Source: Gracilaria gracilis | Taxonomy: Eukaryota > Rhodophyta > Florideophyceae > Gracilariales > Gracilariaceae | DNA length: 64,000 nucleotides | Assembly (NCBI GenBank): GCA_030374805.1 | Contig: JARGSG010000134.1 | Span: 1 to 64,000 of the forward strand | Direction: 5' to 3' | Shown: piece after piece, positions 43,071 to 53,984 of the stretch | Numbering within the stretch: the stretch's first letter is position 1 | Layout of the letters: every line of letters starts with the position of its first letter | Position numbers and translations under genes: made by a program | The notes under the pieces: model-generated | Told to the model about the DNA's origin: nothing | What the model saw: the letters and a program-made list of their open reading frames with translations, nothing else | The model's database searches: none

Positions 43071-43616
43071 TTACATTTGGTTTCGCTTTTCTTCAATGCA
43101 AAACAAGGGAATCTTTTCTCTCTGCGTTACACATTTCTCGGATATGCCATGTAAATTACCATTTCCTTCCGCATCAATATCACTATCGATTTCAATAATG
43201 GACATTTGGTAAGAACCCGATGAAGAACGTGATATCGGTTTGCTCTTGGAGTGTGCCACTCCCGCCTCGATCATGTCTTTGAGGGTTGGAAAAGATCTAT
43301 TTTCTTTTAAGTGACGGTGTATAAAATGCTGCTTCACATTTTGCACGTTCTGTTGAACGCCAGTATCCCATCAACAAGGACAAGAGTATTCTACAACATC
43401 CGCTTCTTTGAGAACTCGATATCCGGTACTTGCTTCACGGAATACAGGAGGCAGCCTTTGCGATTTTGATTTTTGTACTCGTCTCAAAGTTCTCATGTTT
43501 CCTAAGAGAAGGCTGTTGTTATTCTTACCCACTATACAGCGTCGCTTTCTTGGATTTTGAATAATAAAAACCTTTCCAGATTCATCACTGAAGCGTTTGC
43601 GCTTTCCTTTGTGCAA
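43071..43616 (-). pseudogene. MULE: zinc-finger-like and SUMO-interaction-like segment
   Basis: One frame with a single TGA (43371-43373). A basic stretch KGKRKRF leads to CPC and, after the stop, HFIHRHL, which together resemble a C-x-C...H-x3-H finger. Downstream, SIIEIDSDID fits the consensus of a SUMO-interacting motif: a hydrophobic core followed by acids. This would be meaningful beside an Ulp1 domain. Both readings are inferences from short motifs. Confidence 0.45.
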
Positions 43617-44625
43617 AGAACTGGTTTCTTTTTCTTCTGTCGCCGATAAACCCGTTCGAAGTTGAGAAGTATCATCAGAGGATCTAATTCAGCTATAGTA
43701 ATTGCTCGAAGTTGAAGATGTTCCAGCGCTAACATTGTAATCAAAAATGGTTGCAAGTTGCGACAATGTCGGCAGATCTGCGACAGTACTCTGAGTGGCA
43801 CCTGGAGAAGAAAAATTTCCAGTCTCTCTTTCAATCTTCACCCCAAAGATATACAGGTGTGCTGCTGATTCTATTCCTTCATTCGACAAAGAAATATTTT
43901 CCAATACTCTTGTGAAAACTGATCGTGTAAGCGAAAAAGCTTTGCTGCGACCATTGTCTTTGATAGAGAGAGGAAATTCGGCATTGAAAAAGGTTTTCTC
44001 ACTGCGAAGAACTCCGCATTCAATAATGCAGTTTTCCAATTCTTCATTCTGGTCCATGTCTGTATTTCTCGTAGCAAATTTTGTTCGCATTTTTAGCCTA
44101 TCCTCTATTTCAGAATCAGGCATTGAGTGCGGGGCGATCCAAAGTTTTGCAGTCAAATAGAGGCATAGAAGATCAATAAATGATTTATATCCGACCGACT
44201 GAGGCTGTGTTGTAAGTGTTCTTTTCTGATCAAGAAAGATAGAAACACAGAGTAGATGACGACACGGAATGCCCATTCGGTTCAAAAACAAACACTCGCA
44301 TGTAGCATTCACTTGTGGTATGATCTCTGACCGGGGATCCAAACTTGAGCGTAACCGCTGTCATTGAGGAGGGATTCTGAGCTCCACTCTGGTCAACAGG
44401 CTCGTAGGTTCTGTACGCATTTCCTCGGATTTTGACCGTGTCAGGGCGTGTTGTCTCTTTGTCATCAGTGTCAAATGCAGTGGTGTCCTCGAAAGATAGG
44501 TAGGTTGCTATATTCATCTGTTCGCATATAATTTTACAGGCATAACTTGAATATTCGAATTTTCCGAGAAATGAAATGGAGTGGTTTTTAAGAGGTATAG
44601 GAAGCTCATTCAGGGGGCCGACCAT
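43617..44625 (-). pseudogene. MULE: SWIM zinc finger and following region
   Basis: Two frames. The first (44625-44230) leads up to the SWIM finger. The second (44342-43689) contains it: ATCECLFLNRMGIPCRHLL has the C-x-C-xn-C-x-H ligands. SWIM fingers follow the DDE domain in MULE and FAR1-type transposases and are thought to bind DNA. The rest (SIKDNGRSKAFSLTRSVF) has no named domain. Confidence 0.78.
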
Positions 44626-44628
44626 CCA

Positions 44629-45722
44629 CTAGGGGCTCTTGCTATTCAGTTCTGTTCTGGACGGTCTTTCAATTAGTTTCTCGACTGAAACGGCAAAGTT
44701 GACAAGACTTGTGCTGTCTGAAAAACTCCGTATCATACTGTTCCAACTCTCTAATCTTTGTGTAGTTGAGGCCCCGAGAGTGAAATCAATTTTGAAATAA
44801 GCAACTGCCCATTGGCGCCGCTTTTCCCATAAATGTTCTTGAAGGTACTCGTGGACCATTCTCGTCCTCAATCCAACTGGGAACCATTTGCTAATCAGAC
44901 TATTCCAAATACGAAACAGTTCTTTTTCTGAGTTGCATTCTCGACAAATTGACAGCGATTCCTTGAACAGTGGCCATGAAGAAGCCCCTGCTGCAATCCT
45001 TTGCAATGCGTTTACTCGTTTTTTCACTCCAAGATCGAACAAGTGAAACGTGCACAATAGATGCTTTAGATCTTCTGAGTACGGAACGGTGGAAATTGAC
45101 GTCTCCATGGCTTGGTCACCATCCGTAAATATTACGAAGGGAAGTTGAATACCAAAAGCTTCATGCCATGACCCTAAAAGACTCTGGCAATACTCAATAC
45201 TTTCACGAGGGGTAGGGCTGACCATCGCAGCCCTTGACTTAGCCTCAGAATCAACTGAGGTTAGTGTCACAAAACGGTAGTTGTACTTGGTGACGTTATG
45301 GGTGCTTTTTCAAAATAGAATATCTCCACACCGGCGTACAATATCCTTGGCTCCTTTCGGAGCCCACGTTATCGACGAAAGAACACCGCTTTTGCTTCCA
45401 GTTCATAATCCAAGTACTCAAGCCTATCATTATCCTTAGAAGTTTTCAGATGATGCAGTAGGCTTTCTGAATCCTTTTCATTCTTGGACACACTTTTCAC
45501 TACATTCTGAAGAGCTTCGTACTTAATGAAATAGGCAGGAAATCTTTCGTTCATGAAGGCTTCAAATTTCATTACGGATCCTTTTCCACCAGGACAGGCT
45601 TTTCCAAATGAAATGAAAGTAGACATGATCTCCTTGTTAGTGAGAATATCATTTGCACGTGAAAGAAAAATCTTTTTCTCTACTACGTAGTCCGGTATTT
45701 GGTTTGTATGTGTTGTATTCAC
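44629..45722 (-). pseudogene. MULE: DDE transposase domain
   Basis: The upstream frame (45722-45369) covers the pre-catalytic part. A frameshift and a TGA follow around 45310-45365, where DILF, stop, KSTHN stands in for the usual Trp-Asp-Ser/Thr segment, so the first catalytic Asp is lost. From 45270 the frame is open: VIFTDGDQAMETSI holds the second Asp, LLCTFHLF the conserved C-x2-H pattern, and GASTTQRLESWNSMIR the final Glu. The order matches Mutator-like transposases. Confidence 0.85.
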
Positions 45723-46160
45723 ATTTCAGATTCGCAGCAGACTCTGGGATCGATTTCAATAACTGATCACATGACTTTTTCTCAAATGAATTATGAAGGG
45801 AAATTGTTGTAACGAAAGCATTGAAATCGGCTTTCTTGGAAGGCTTGAACCGTTTTCCCGTGCTTCTGGACTTTTAAGGACATCCTGCGGTCTGGCAAGA
45901 AGCATTTAGTCTTCCACCTTCTTTCATATGACAGTTTCAAAGAGCACTATTCCCCTGGAAATTGTCATGCAGCTCACAAATTGGTTTCAGCATCGATGTG
46001 TCCGTTCTTATTATGGTTCCAGGCTCAATAAAGGCTTGAGTATACAGTTATGGGGGTCTTACATAGAATAAATTGTTTTCATCACCCTCTGAAAACTAAA
46101 CATTTGGTAAACCAATGCACTCCAAATCCGTTAGCAATTTACCACGGTGTTCAATCGTAG
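45723..46160 (-). pseudogene. MULE: N-terminal region
   Basis: A minus-strand frame reads CHMKEGGRLNASCQTAGCP, stop, then STGKRFKPSKKADFNAF and KSIPESAANLKCEYN towards the DDE region. The Cys/His pattern suggests the FLYWCH or WRKY-GCM1-type DNA-binding finger usual at this position. The true start is not evident; the element may extend to about 46.5 kb. Confidence 0.45.
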
Positions 46161-47400
46161 TCACCACGCATGTTTTTCGGATCTCTCAAGGATTTGAGGT
46201 GGCTCACTATTCGAGTTAAAACTAGCCAATGATGTTTCTTTCGCCACAGCTGAAGACTCTTCAGAGATTGGTCGGAAGGCATCTTCTTTTTCATCAGTCA
46301 TCTCACAAAAACGAAAAGAAGATATGTGAACCGTTTGAAGACAGGAGACAAAAGTGTTCGAAAGGGAAGCGATGATGTACCCAATTGTCCTCAGGTGCCA
46401 AGAGAAGACTCTTGCGCTCACAGACTATGTAATCCAATACTGTGACTGTCAATATTGATTGTGATGTACTTTGTGTTTTTTTTAAAACAGATATCTCAAG
46501 TCTGAGCTCCTGGAAGAAAGGGATAGGTGCGGCGCGGCAAACGTCGGTGCACATCTCTTTCTTTAAAACATATCAACGGTACATAAAAAAAGTTCCGTTA
46601 GCTGTTCTAAAGAGAGAAAATTTGGTGCTCTGATGAGTAAAATACGCTGTTAGCGCATTATCGGAGAACTGAAATCGAGTACAATGCCGTCCCCTTTTTC
46701 CATGGAACTGATCTACTGAATTGACAGCTCCCTAACATATGGGTGGCATTTTGAGGCCTTCCATTTTTTAAAACCTAATGTTACTTGCATATGCTCTTGA
46801 ATTTTGATTGAAGTATTGGTTTCTTTCTTTACATTAACGTGTGGATTTTTAATAGTGTCCGAAGCGCTATTTGCATCTTCGTCTGTGTTTTTGAGATATC
46901 ATTGTCTAAGCCCGTATCAAACACCTATCAATTCATTTCCATCAGCCTACCTTCCTCGGGCAGGTATTTTGGTGCAGTCTTTACTTCAATACGAAATAAC
47001 GTGCAGCACAGAGCTTTATTTTGAAAAGCAATCTAGCCCAATAGGAGCCCTCCAGATGTCTCAGATTTCAATGAAGTTGCGGGACCGTAAGAACAAAGCT
47101 CACGACGAGATCGGTGGTGTGAAAATACTCTCCTTAACACCCACCATTTTGCCGAAAACGATTTCAATGTGGTGAACTGCCGCTTTTCGGCAACAGTCTC
47201 TATCGCCGCGGCTTTTGCTACTTCAAACGTGTTTGGCCGCAGCCATGACCACTATCTATAATATATGGAGCTGCGTGCATCTCTGCGCTGTTGCTAAAAA
47301 GCTCAAGCACACTGTCAGTGGCGTTGTTGTCCTCTTCACTACGTTCATTCCTTCTAAAATCAACCCCGGCATCTGCAATACTCGTCATCTCTTCGCATTC
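46161..47400. other. Spacer between MULE and pogo remnants
   Basis: Only short frames with no homology I recognise. The MULE's left end should lie here, but I could not find an inverted repeat matching the other side. Confidence 0.35.
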
Positions 47401-47409
47401 TTTTGCGAT

Positions 47410-48540
47410 TCATCGAAAATAAATTGCTGATACTGGACACTCGTTTTCGTTTCCGCCATCGTTCATGCCACTTCCTTCTCCAATGTCTCCATCAAACAGA
47501 GTCACTATCATGTTGCATGCATGTGCGTTGCGTGGGGCCAACGGGGTCAATACGTCGATCTTGTTTGTCTTGGAGTTTGCGGTATAGCTCTTTACATGCA
47601 CAGAAGCTCGCAGCTCTTTCTTCGTGGTCCTATCTTCCTGTTGTTTCTGCTTTTTGAGCGTACGTGCCTCCTTCTGGCGCGTCTTCTCTTCGGCCACGTA
47701 TTTGCCGGACTTCGGATCACCTCTATATTGGCTGTCTTTGCCTTTGACAACCAAACACGGACGTTACTGAGTTTGTGCCCGTCCAAGAGGAGCAGCAATT
47801 TCCTGTCTTTCGTATAATTGCCAGCATGTGTCTCGATATGATCAATCACGAACGGTATGTGTTCCTTGGTCATTAAACCGCTTGAGCTACATGTGACAAA
47901 TGCGTAATGCGGGAACCAGTTCTTCCCTGCCAACCAATGTGGAACACCAGCGTCGTCTTTGAAGTCTTTGGCCTACAGCGGGCTATACCATCGGTCCAAG
48001 TTGTTGGCGCCAGCAAAAATGAAAAACGGATGGGAGAACTTCGCTTGCTGCAAATGCAATCAACACAGCCGTTAGATGCCTGCCTTGCGAATCACAGCTC
48101 ATTTTCTGCCCCTTATGATGATTGTTAGAAGAAACGAAGCCCTTCTGCGTCTCTGTCATATTGATGGTCACCTTAGTCTCATCCATATCCCAGAAGTTGC
48201 GTGGATCGTCAAGAATACCAGGGTTCTGGTTCTTGCATTACTTGAGCGCCTCGAGAATTGTCTTAATGTGGTCAGGGTTTCCGGCAGCTATCTTGCTCCT
48301 GCGGGAGATTCCATCTTGCGGAATGTTATATCCCGATGGAGAGACCGAAACGAGCGAACCCAGTCTTTAGATGGATATGTGTTGGTAAACCCTTCCCCGC
48401 CGTTGTTTGCCACATCCGCTGCAATCGACTTCAGTGATTTTTTGGACACTGGAAACCCACGCCTTTCAAATTCTTTCAGTCGTTCTACAATGGATCTTTT
48501 TCCACAAATGACAGCACTGGTTTGCTACCGCGTTTAAGGG
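47410..48540 (-). pseudogene. Pogo/Tigger-like (Tc1-mariner) transposase remnant
   Basis: Reading down the minus strand: a CENP-B-like helix-turn-helix part (RLKEFERRGFPVSKKSLKSI, then WVRSFRSLH), a frameshift and stop, then FWDMDETKVTINMTE with the first catalytic Asp. HYAFVTCSSSGLMTKEHIPF and LLLLLDGHK (second Asp) follow. A deletion after RSPANT joins directly to the Lys/Arg-rich C-terminal tail, removing the third acidic residue. The tail also appears in a second frame over 47410-47754. Confidence 0.8.
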
Positions 48541-49439
48541 CGTATGATGAATCGTCATATTTTTCATTCTCTTTCTCTGTCAAAGTGAGACTCGATTTAA
48601 GCCTTCCGATGGTTCCCATCGACAGTCCAGTAGCCCCATGAATGGTGCGGTAAGACCTCTTCTTTTTGAGTAGAAAAATGGTTTGATGTCGTTGTTATCG
48701 TATGTTGTTTTGGTTTTGTTCTCTCGATTTACGTTCTATAGTCTGACGACGCATTGACGTCGTTGTCATGATGCTGTGTTGGTTTGGGAGGCATTGTAAC
48801 GATTGTGACTGTCAGGTTGATGACTTTAGTGTTCTCAGGGTGCAATAGAACGTGTGGTAGGACAGCGTGGCCTCTGTAAAAAGAATTTTATAGACGGAGT
48901 GGTATAAAAATGATAACGTAATTTGTCTGCTCGTTCACTTAAATTGAAGAGGGTAATGAATGTAGTGCTAATCTTAATTGTGCCGGAGGTGTGCGGGAAG
49001 TTCAAGCGAAGAAAGCAAGGTGCTCCTCGCGGGGATTAAAGGCTATCAAGGTATACTCGGAGTGTAATTACCCAACTCGGGTGAGTGCACCACATTAGCA
49101 CCATGCACCATATTACACTCCCGGGGAAGTTATACGTTAATTTGAGTTGTTTATGGCTATTGGATTGCGCCGGGAACTTAATATAGGTCGAGAGTTTTGT
49201 AGGAAAGTCTTTGGAATCTACAATCTGACAAGAGAAAGATATCAAAACTGTCGTTGCGTAAACCTTTGAAGTCTTCTTTGCACATTTTTTCAAGGTGAAG
49301 AAGTATTGTTAAGGCCAGGTTTTATTTGTCCTGGTATAAAAGAATTTTTGAGACACATTTTACTTGTCCAAATGCCGCAAACCTGTTCAAAACTGGATTG
49401 ATGTTGGCAGTCGAAGTAGTGCTTGATTTAAAATCTGGA
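48541..49439. other. AT-rich spacer, no gene seen
   Basis: No protein-like frame and no repeat that I could pair. Confidence 0.4.
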
Positions 49440-49525
49440 TAGTACACACTGAAAGAGTACACTCAAAGTTAAACAGCTGGTCAGTACATACTGAAAGGGG
49501 ACATTCAAAGGTAAGCACACTAGGG
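49440..49525 (+). repeat. Two tandem ~42-bp repeats
   Basis: AGTACACACTGAAAGAGTAC and AGTACATACTGAAAGGGGAC begin the two units, each followed by a (C/T)TCAAAG(G/T)TAA-type end. Confidence 0.6.
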
Positions 49526-49537
49526 CATACAAAAGAT

Positions 49538-49644
49538 TTACGTGCTTCCGGAGGCACGTAAGCGATATGTGCGCCCGGGGGCATGTACCAGATACGTGCG
49601 TTCTGGCTCATGTAGTAGATACGTGCGCCCTGGCGCCCGTAGGC
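49538..49644 (+). repeat. Minisatellite, four 26-27-bp units
   Basis: Units start at 49538, 49564, 49591 and 49618; the last three begin GATA(C/T)GTGCG and end near CATGTA or CCGTAG. Each unit is itself partly self-complementary. Open frames on both strands show the periodicity but are not genes. Confidence 0.75.
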
Positions 49645-50660
49645 ATTCAAAGCATCGGGAGCGTGGGGGAAAACATGAAAGTAGTTTTATATTGCAAAGC
49701 AATTCAGAATTATTGTACAAAGTACTGCAAGAGTGTCCTAAACAACAGTAAACATGTTTCGAAAGCAAAAAAATCACAGTACACAATTATCTCGTGTGAC
49801 GTCAATTTCTGTAGCCCAATTTAAATGGGAGTGCATCTAGCATGTAAGCGGAAAGCTTACTTTAGTTGAGAACCAGTTGCCATAAATTATGATTTGACGA
49901 AAAATATAAAATTATAAGATAAGCTCTCAAGTTAGGCATACTAAAAACGTCTTTTGCGCTAAATATTTTTTTTATGTATGTATCTCTGAACTAAAATAAC
50001 TTTATAGAGTTAGCATCGTTTTTGGAACTTATGAAACTCAATTTATCTCAAAATGTTCAGTTTCAAAACTTATACCGTTTCAATTTCCTCAAAAACGCCG
50101 TTGTTATAAAACTTACACGTTTTAAAAAATAAAATGTAAACTACTTTTTGTACTTACATCAAAAGATTTTGTACTTATGAATAGGTATGAGAAGAAGGAA
50201 AAAACTTATATGAGGCTGCTCCGTCGACAGTGGTTAACTTGAAAATTTATAAGGCTGATATTCAAGTTTAAATAGTTATTTAAAAAGTTGAGTTTTAACA
50301 AAATGGCGACATTAAACTTTTGTCTTGTCAGCGCGTAGAACAAATGTGCAACTTTCAGTTTACACCATAGCCAAGTTTTTGCTTTGAATTTTTGCATTGT
50401 TGGTTGTGCAATAGCAAGCTTTGTTTGAGTTTCTTTTAGAAATACACCAATGACAGTCGTGTCCTGAAGAGTAGTTTTATTATTATACTGCAGGGAGATA
50501 CGGTAAATTCAGTAAGAACGTTCCCACACACCTTGTCGGAAGCAATGTCTACATTTTTCAAAGAGAAGTATTTAGTTTGGGTCAAACCTCTAAAAAGACT
50601 GCAAAGTGATAAAAGTGTTTTGTGGGTCAAAAATGTAAAGAACAAATATAGAAAACAAGA
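49645..50660. other. AT-rich spacer, likely left end of Harbinger element
   Basis: Low GC, no supported gene. The outer end of the PIF/Harbinger element should be here; no terminal inverted repeat could be paired by eye. Confidence 0.35.
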
Positions 50661-50672
50661 AGTATTTACTGC

Positions 50673-51551
50673 TCAGCTGACACTCAACTCTTCTACAGCT
50701 TCTTGTCTCACGTTCTTATCGTCTGCTGACTTGAGAACAACATGGAATATCTTAGTTGAGTCTGAAAAGCATAGAAGCCTTTGGTTCCGTATAAACCTTT
50801 CAACTGTAAAAGGTAGTTCAGTATGACAGAAAGATTTGATTTTCGCAGTAGCCTTCGCCCTTAATTCTTTCAAAGACTTTTGAAAGGCTAAAAATTTAGG
50901 GTGATCTGCTTTCATTGGATCGAACTGCTTTTCAAGCCACACTTTGTGGAGCAGTTTTGCATTTGAAGGAGCCTCCGGCCATTCAATAACAATCTCGAAA
51001 ACTGTTCCTGCCTGATGACTTGGTACTCCAAGTGTTCTTTCTCCACCCCAGAATGAAGAAGAATTGCCAAGCTCACATAACATAACATAGTCTCATTATC
51101 CTCCCAGACGGAAGAGAGAAGCAGAGAAGAAAACTCTTTTCTCTGTGGATTGGCTTTAGATAATTTTGGTATCTCTTCACCTTCGTCCTCAACGTCAGCA
51201 CTTGGAATATCTTCGACTTAGATCACTGAACTACAAATTCTCGACGGTTCTCCAGCGGAGCACCGAGTATTCAAATACTCTCTCACATTTTCTTGTACGT
51301 AGGTTAAAAAGAAAAAAGTGAAAGTACCAAAAATAAATTTGATTCGTACCTGGATTGTCAAACGTTTCTCCCTTCAGTTTGTTATACTTTGCTCGAAAGG
51401 TTGAGAGCTTGAAAGGTTGAAAGAGTGGATCACGTTTCTGTACTTCAACCGCATTGTCACTGCCATTAAGCTCTCCATCTTGAAACATTTGACGAAGCCT
51501 TTTTACTGCTGGGGAGTCATCGGTTAACCAAGGTCGTCGGGTAGGAGCCAT
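50673..51551 (-). pseudogene. PIF/Harbinger: Myb/SANT-like second protein
   Basis: PIF/Harbinger elements need a transposase and a Myb-like DNA-binding protein. The first part (51551 to about 51353) reads RRPWLTDDSPAVKRLRQMF, then DPLFQPFKLSTFRAKYNKLK. A donor-like CAG|GTACGA at about 51350 and an acceptor-like site near 51225 would remove about 125 bases and lead to VEDIPSADVEDEGEEIPKL and then, past one stop at about 51086, to 51083-50673 (WPEAPSNAKLLHKVWLE, ELPFTVERF). The intron is inferred. Divergent placement from the transposase is typical of these elements. Confidence 0.6.
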
Positions 51552-52740
51552 TTTGTGAAATGTCGTATTCAGGCGTGGACGGACGAGTGCAGTTTGGTTT
51601 TTGCTAGACAGAGGGCACTGAAGATTGATACCTTATACTCATTCCTATTTTGTAGTGTACTACATGTGCAGAAGTTGCTGCTTTCTGTGATTGAAGAAAG
51701 ATGGATGCATGAATTTGCTAGGGTTTTTATTCTAGATATATCGGAACGCATCTGGCTTGGCCCACAACATACCTAACACACTACCTAAAGAATAGTGTCT
51801 TTCCCAATCAGAATAATCTGTGCACGCTTGTAGAATGGAACACTGTCTACTTCGTTTCCTGGATGCAGTAGAGGTATGGGCATAATTTCTAGGACATGTC
51901 CAGATCTTGAATAGTTTGTGCATATGTATGCTTTGTTGTACACGTCAATAAGACCTTGAAAGGTTTGTTTGAGTGATTTCAACATCTTAAATACTTGAAA
52001 CTGTACATGTTTTACCGTGGAAAAGAAAGCAGACGCTTTCTCAAACTCTACCAAGAGCAGTACATCAATCTCCAAAAATATTGGTAAAGGATAATCGTAA
52101 GAAAATTGAAGTCTCATTCTATATATGCACTTTTTAGTACTGAACATAACGTATTTTTGCGGCTCTAAACCTCTCAAAATGCGTACTTTATGCGAAAACA
52201 GGCCATTTTAGATATATTGAACAAGCTTTTGTAAGTTAGCGATGTGCACAGTAATTTAATTTTTGTATCCTTAATAATGGCATTTTCACGTCCTTCAAAT
52301 TTGCATTAGTAAAGTCGTGATGCAGAGCCTTGTGAGGAACTCAAGTAAAAATGATATACACTACAACAACATTGCTTTTTTCATCTCCACTCCACTTTAA
52401 GAACGATATAAAGGTATGCTTTCCTAAAGATATAAAACTAATGGGGTATTGCATAACCTCCGTAAGAAGTATTGGGGATGCTTCTCTCTCCCAAATTAAA
52501 GAGAAAAGTAACTCGATTGTTACGTCGGAGAAAGACCACTGAACCACTATATCTTAGAATCCAATATGGTACTGGTAATATTGAAGTTTTCCTTATAAAG
52601 CCAAATTCAATCTTGACATGGCACATTGCCTTTTAAGAGAAGACCCCTAAAAATGAACGTAGTCAATATTTTGATGCGAACAAGCAGGTGAAAAATCTAC
52701 TTATATGCTCGTCCTTCACGCACAAAAATCGAAAACCTCT
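51552..52740. other. Region between the two Harbinger genes
   Basis: About 1.2 kb, longer than usual for a divergent promoter. A few open frames on both strands have no recognisable domain; an inserted or decayed exon cannot be excluded. Confidence 0.35.
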
Positions 52741-52745
52741 TTGCC

Positions 52746-53661
52746 ATGCCGTTTGAAGTGGCGAGTGCGATGGCAGGAAAACTTCGTAGAGCAACGGTTG
52801 CAACCTTCCGAGGCGCAAATATGGGAATCTTATACAGAATTCGTAGGACAAAGCGAAACGTTTTCTACAGAAGATTTCGTTCGTTGTTTGGAATTAACTA
52901 CTCAACCTGTGCCATTGCATGGAATCTATTGATCGAAAAACTTCCTGTTGGTGCCACACCACAGCATTTTCTTTGGTCTCTATTGTTATTGAGGCGGTAT
53001 GCCTCTGAACATGTGCACTGCGCATTGACTGGTGCTAGCTAAAAAAAAGTTCGTAAGTGGTCTTTAAAATTTGTCGAATTACTTTCCAACTTAAACAGGG
53101 TATATCCTGATGTTTTTAAAATTTATTATGCTTTTCTAACATTTATAAAAAGATACATTGGAGTTCACGACTGGAAGGCGAATCATTTTATGGATGTTAT
53201 GCCTGTCTAGATGGTACAGACTGTCCTATCAACCAGACTACTCTGTTTTATTCGCGGTGGAACTCTAACAAAATCAAGGCTTCTGGACTTCGATACAAAG
53301 TGGAGATCGAACAGCCTAAATTGTGCGGGTATACGGTCGTTTCCTGTGTGGATTGTTCTCTGATTTATAGATTTTTAGAGAGGCCATGAAGAATTCACTG
53401 AAATCATACGAAAAAGTTGTGGCCGATAAGGGGTACAGTGATCCTAAATTTCTTACTCAAGTTATGGTGAGTCCTCAATACAAACTATTGCATGGATTGG
53501 TCAGAGCATGTCATGAAAACCTGAACATGCTTGAAACAGTTTGTGGTTTTAGAGAAGCGGTCTCGTCACGATCTACCTATGCATACTGGCTTTTCAAGGA
53601 ACATCGAAGTGTATTTATTGATGATCTGGAGCTGGCGGGTAGGACAATTGGATCTTGGTGA
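52746..53661 (+). pseudogene. PIF/Harbinger transposase (HARBI1-like)
   Basis: The N-terminal part is open (52746-53040: RRFRSLFGINYSTCAIAWNL, GATPQHFLWSLLLLRRYASE). It continues after a stop as KWSLKFVELLSNL. The DDE domain is split over frames: YACLDGTDCPIN carries the first Asp, SNKIKASGLRYKVEIE follows, and KVVADKGYSD (from 53386) carries the second. ACHENLNMLE stands where the family has an Arg-His-Glu motif with the last catalytic Glu. At least three frame changes make it inactive. Confidence 0.82.
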
Positions 53662-53957
53662 TGTGGCACATTGTCTGCATTGTTTGTCTGTCTGAGTGAT
53701 TTGGCAGTTTGACCGCCTCTCGACAACTGTAATCGAAGGCCTCGCCCTCTGCAACGGCGGAAGAATGCTTTGCTCTCGATCTAGTTGTCCTCGTGTTGGT
53801 CCGTCTAGGTTTGTCATCGCCACGCGCTCGCGCTACGGAAAAGAAAGGAGGACGCAAAGGCAAGAGATCGGGCACAGAGGTAGTTCCGCGGTGATGCGGA
53901 TGCCCCCCGACCTCCTGTGGAGAGTCTGGAATTGTTTATTAAGTGGACGTTCTCAAC
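53662..53957. other. Spacer before hairpin
   Basis: About 300 bases, no supported gene. It separates the Harbinger transposase from the perfect hairpin. Confidence 0.35.
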
Positions 53958-53984
53958 CTGCCACCTACGATTCGTAGGTGGCAG
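53958..53984. repeat. Perfect 13-bp hairpin next to copia junction
   Basis: CTGCCACCTACGA and TCGTAGGTGGCAG are separated by a single T. It is followed by TGCTT, CTGA and T, and copia integrase resumes immediately after. A hairpin shortly before CTRR and a following T is the pattern of a Helitron 3' end. Confidence 0.8.

Noticed and set aside
47308..47325. CACTGTCAGTGG as the left end of the tnp2 element
   Set aside because: It lies on the wrong side of the element; similarity to the candidate right end near 40789-40800 is short and may be chance.
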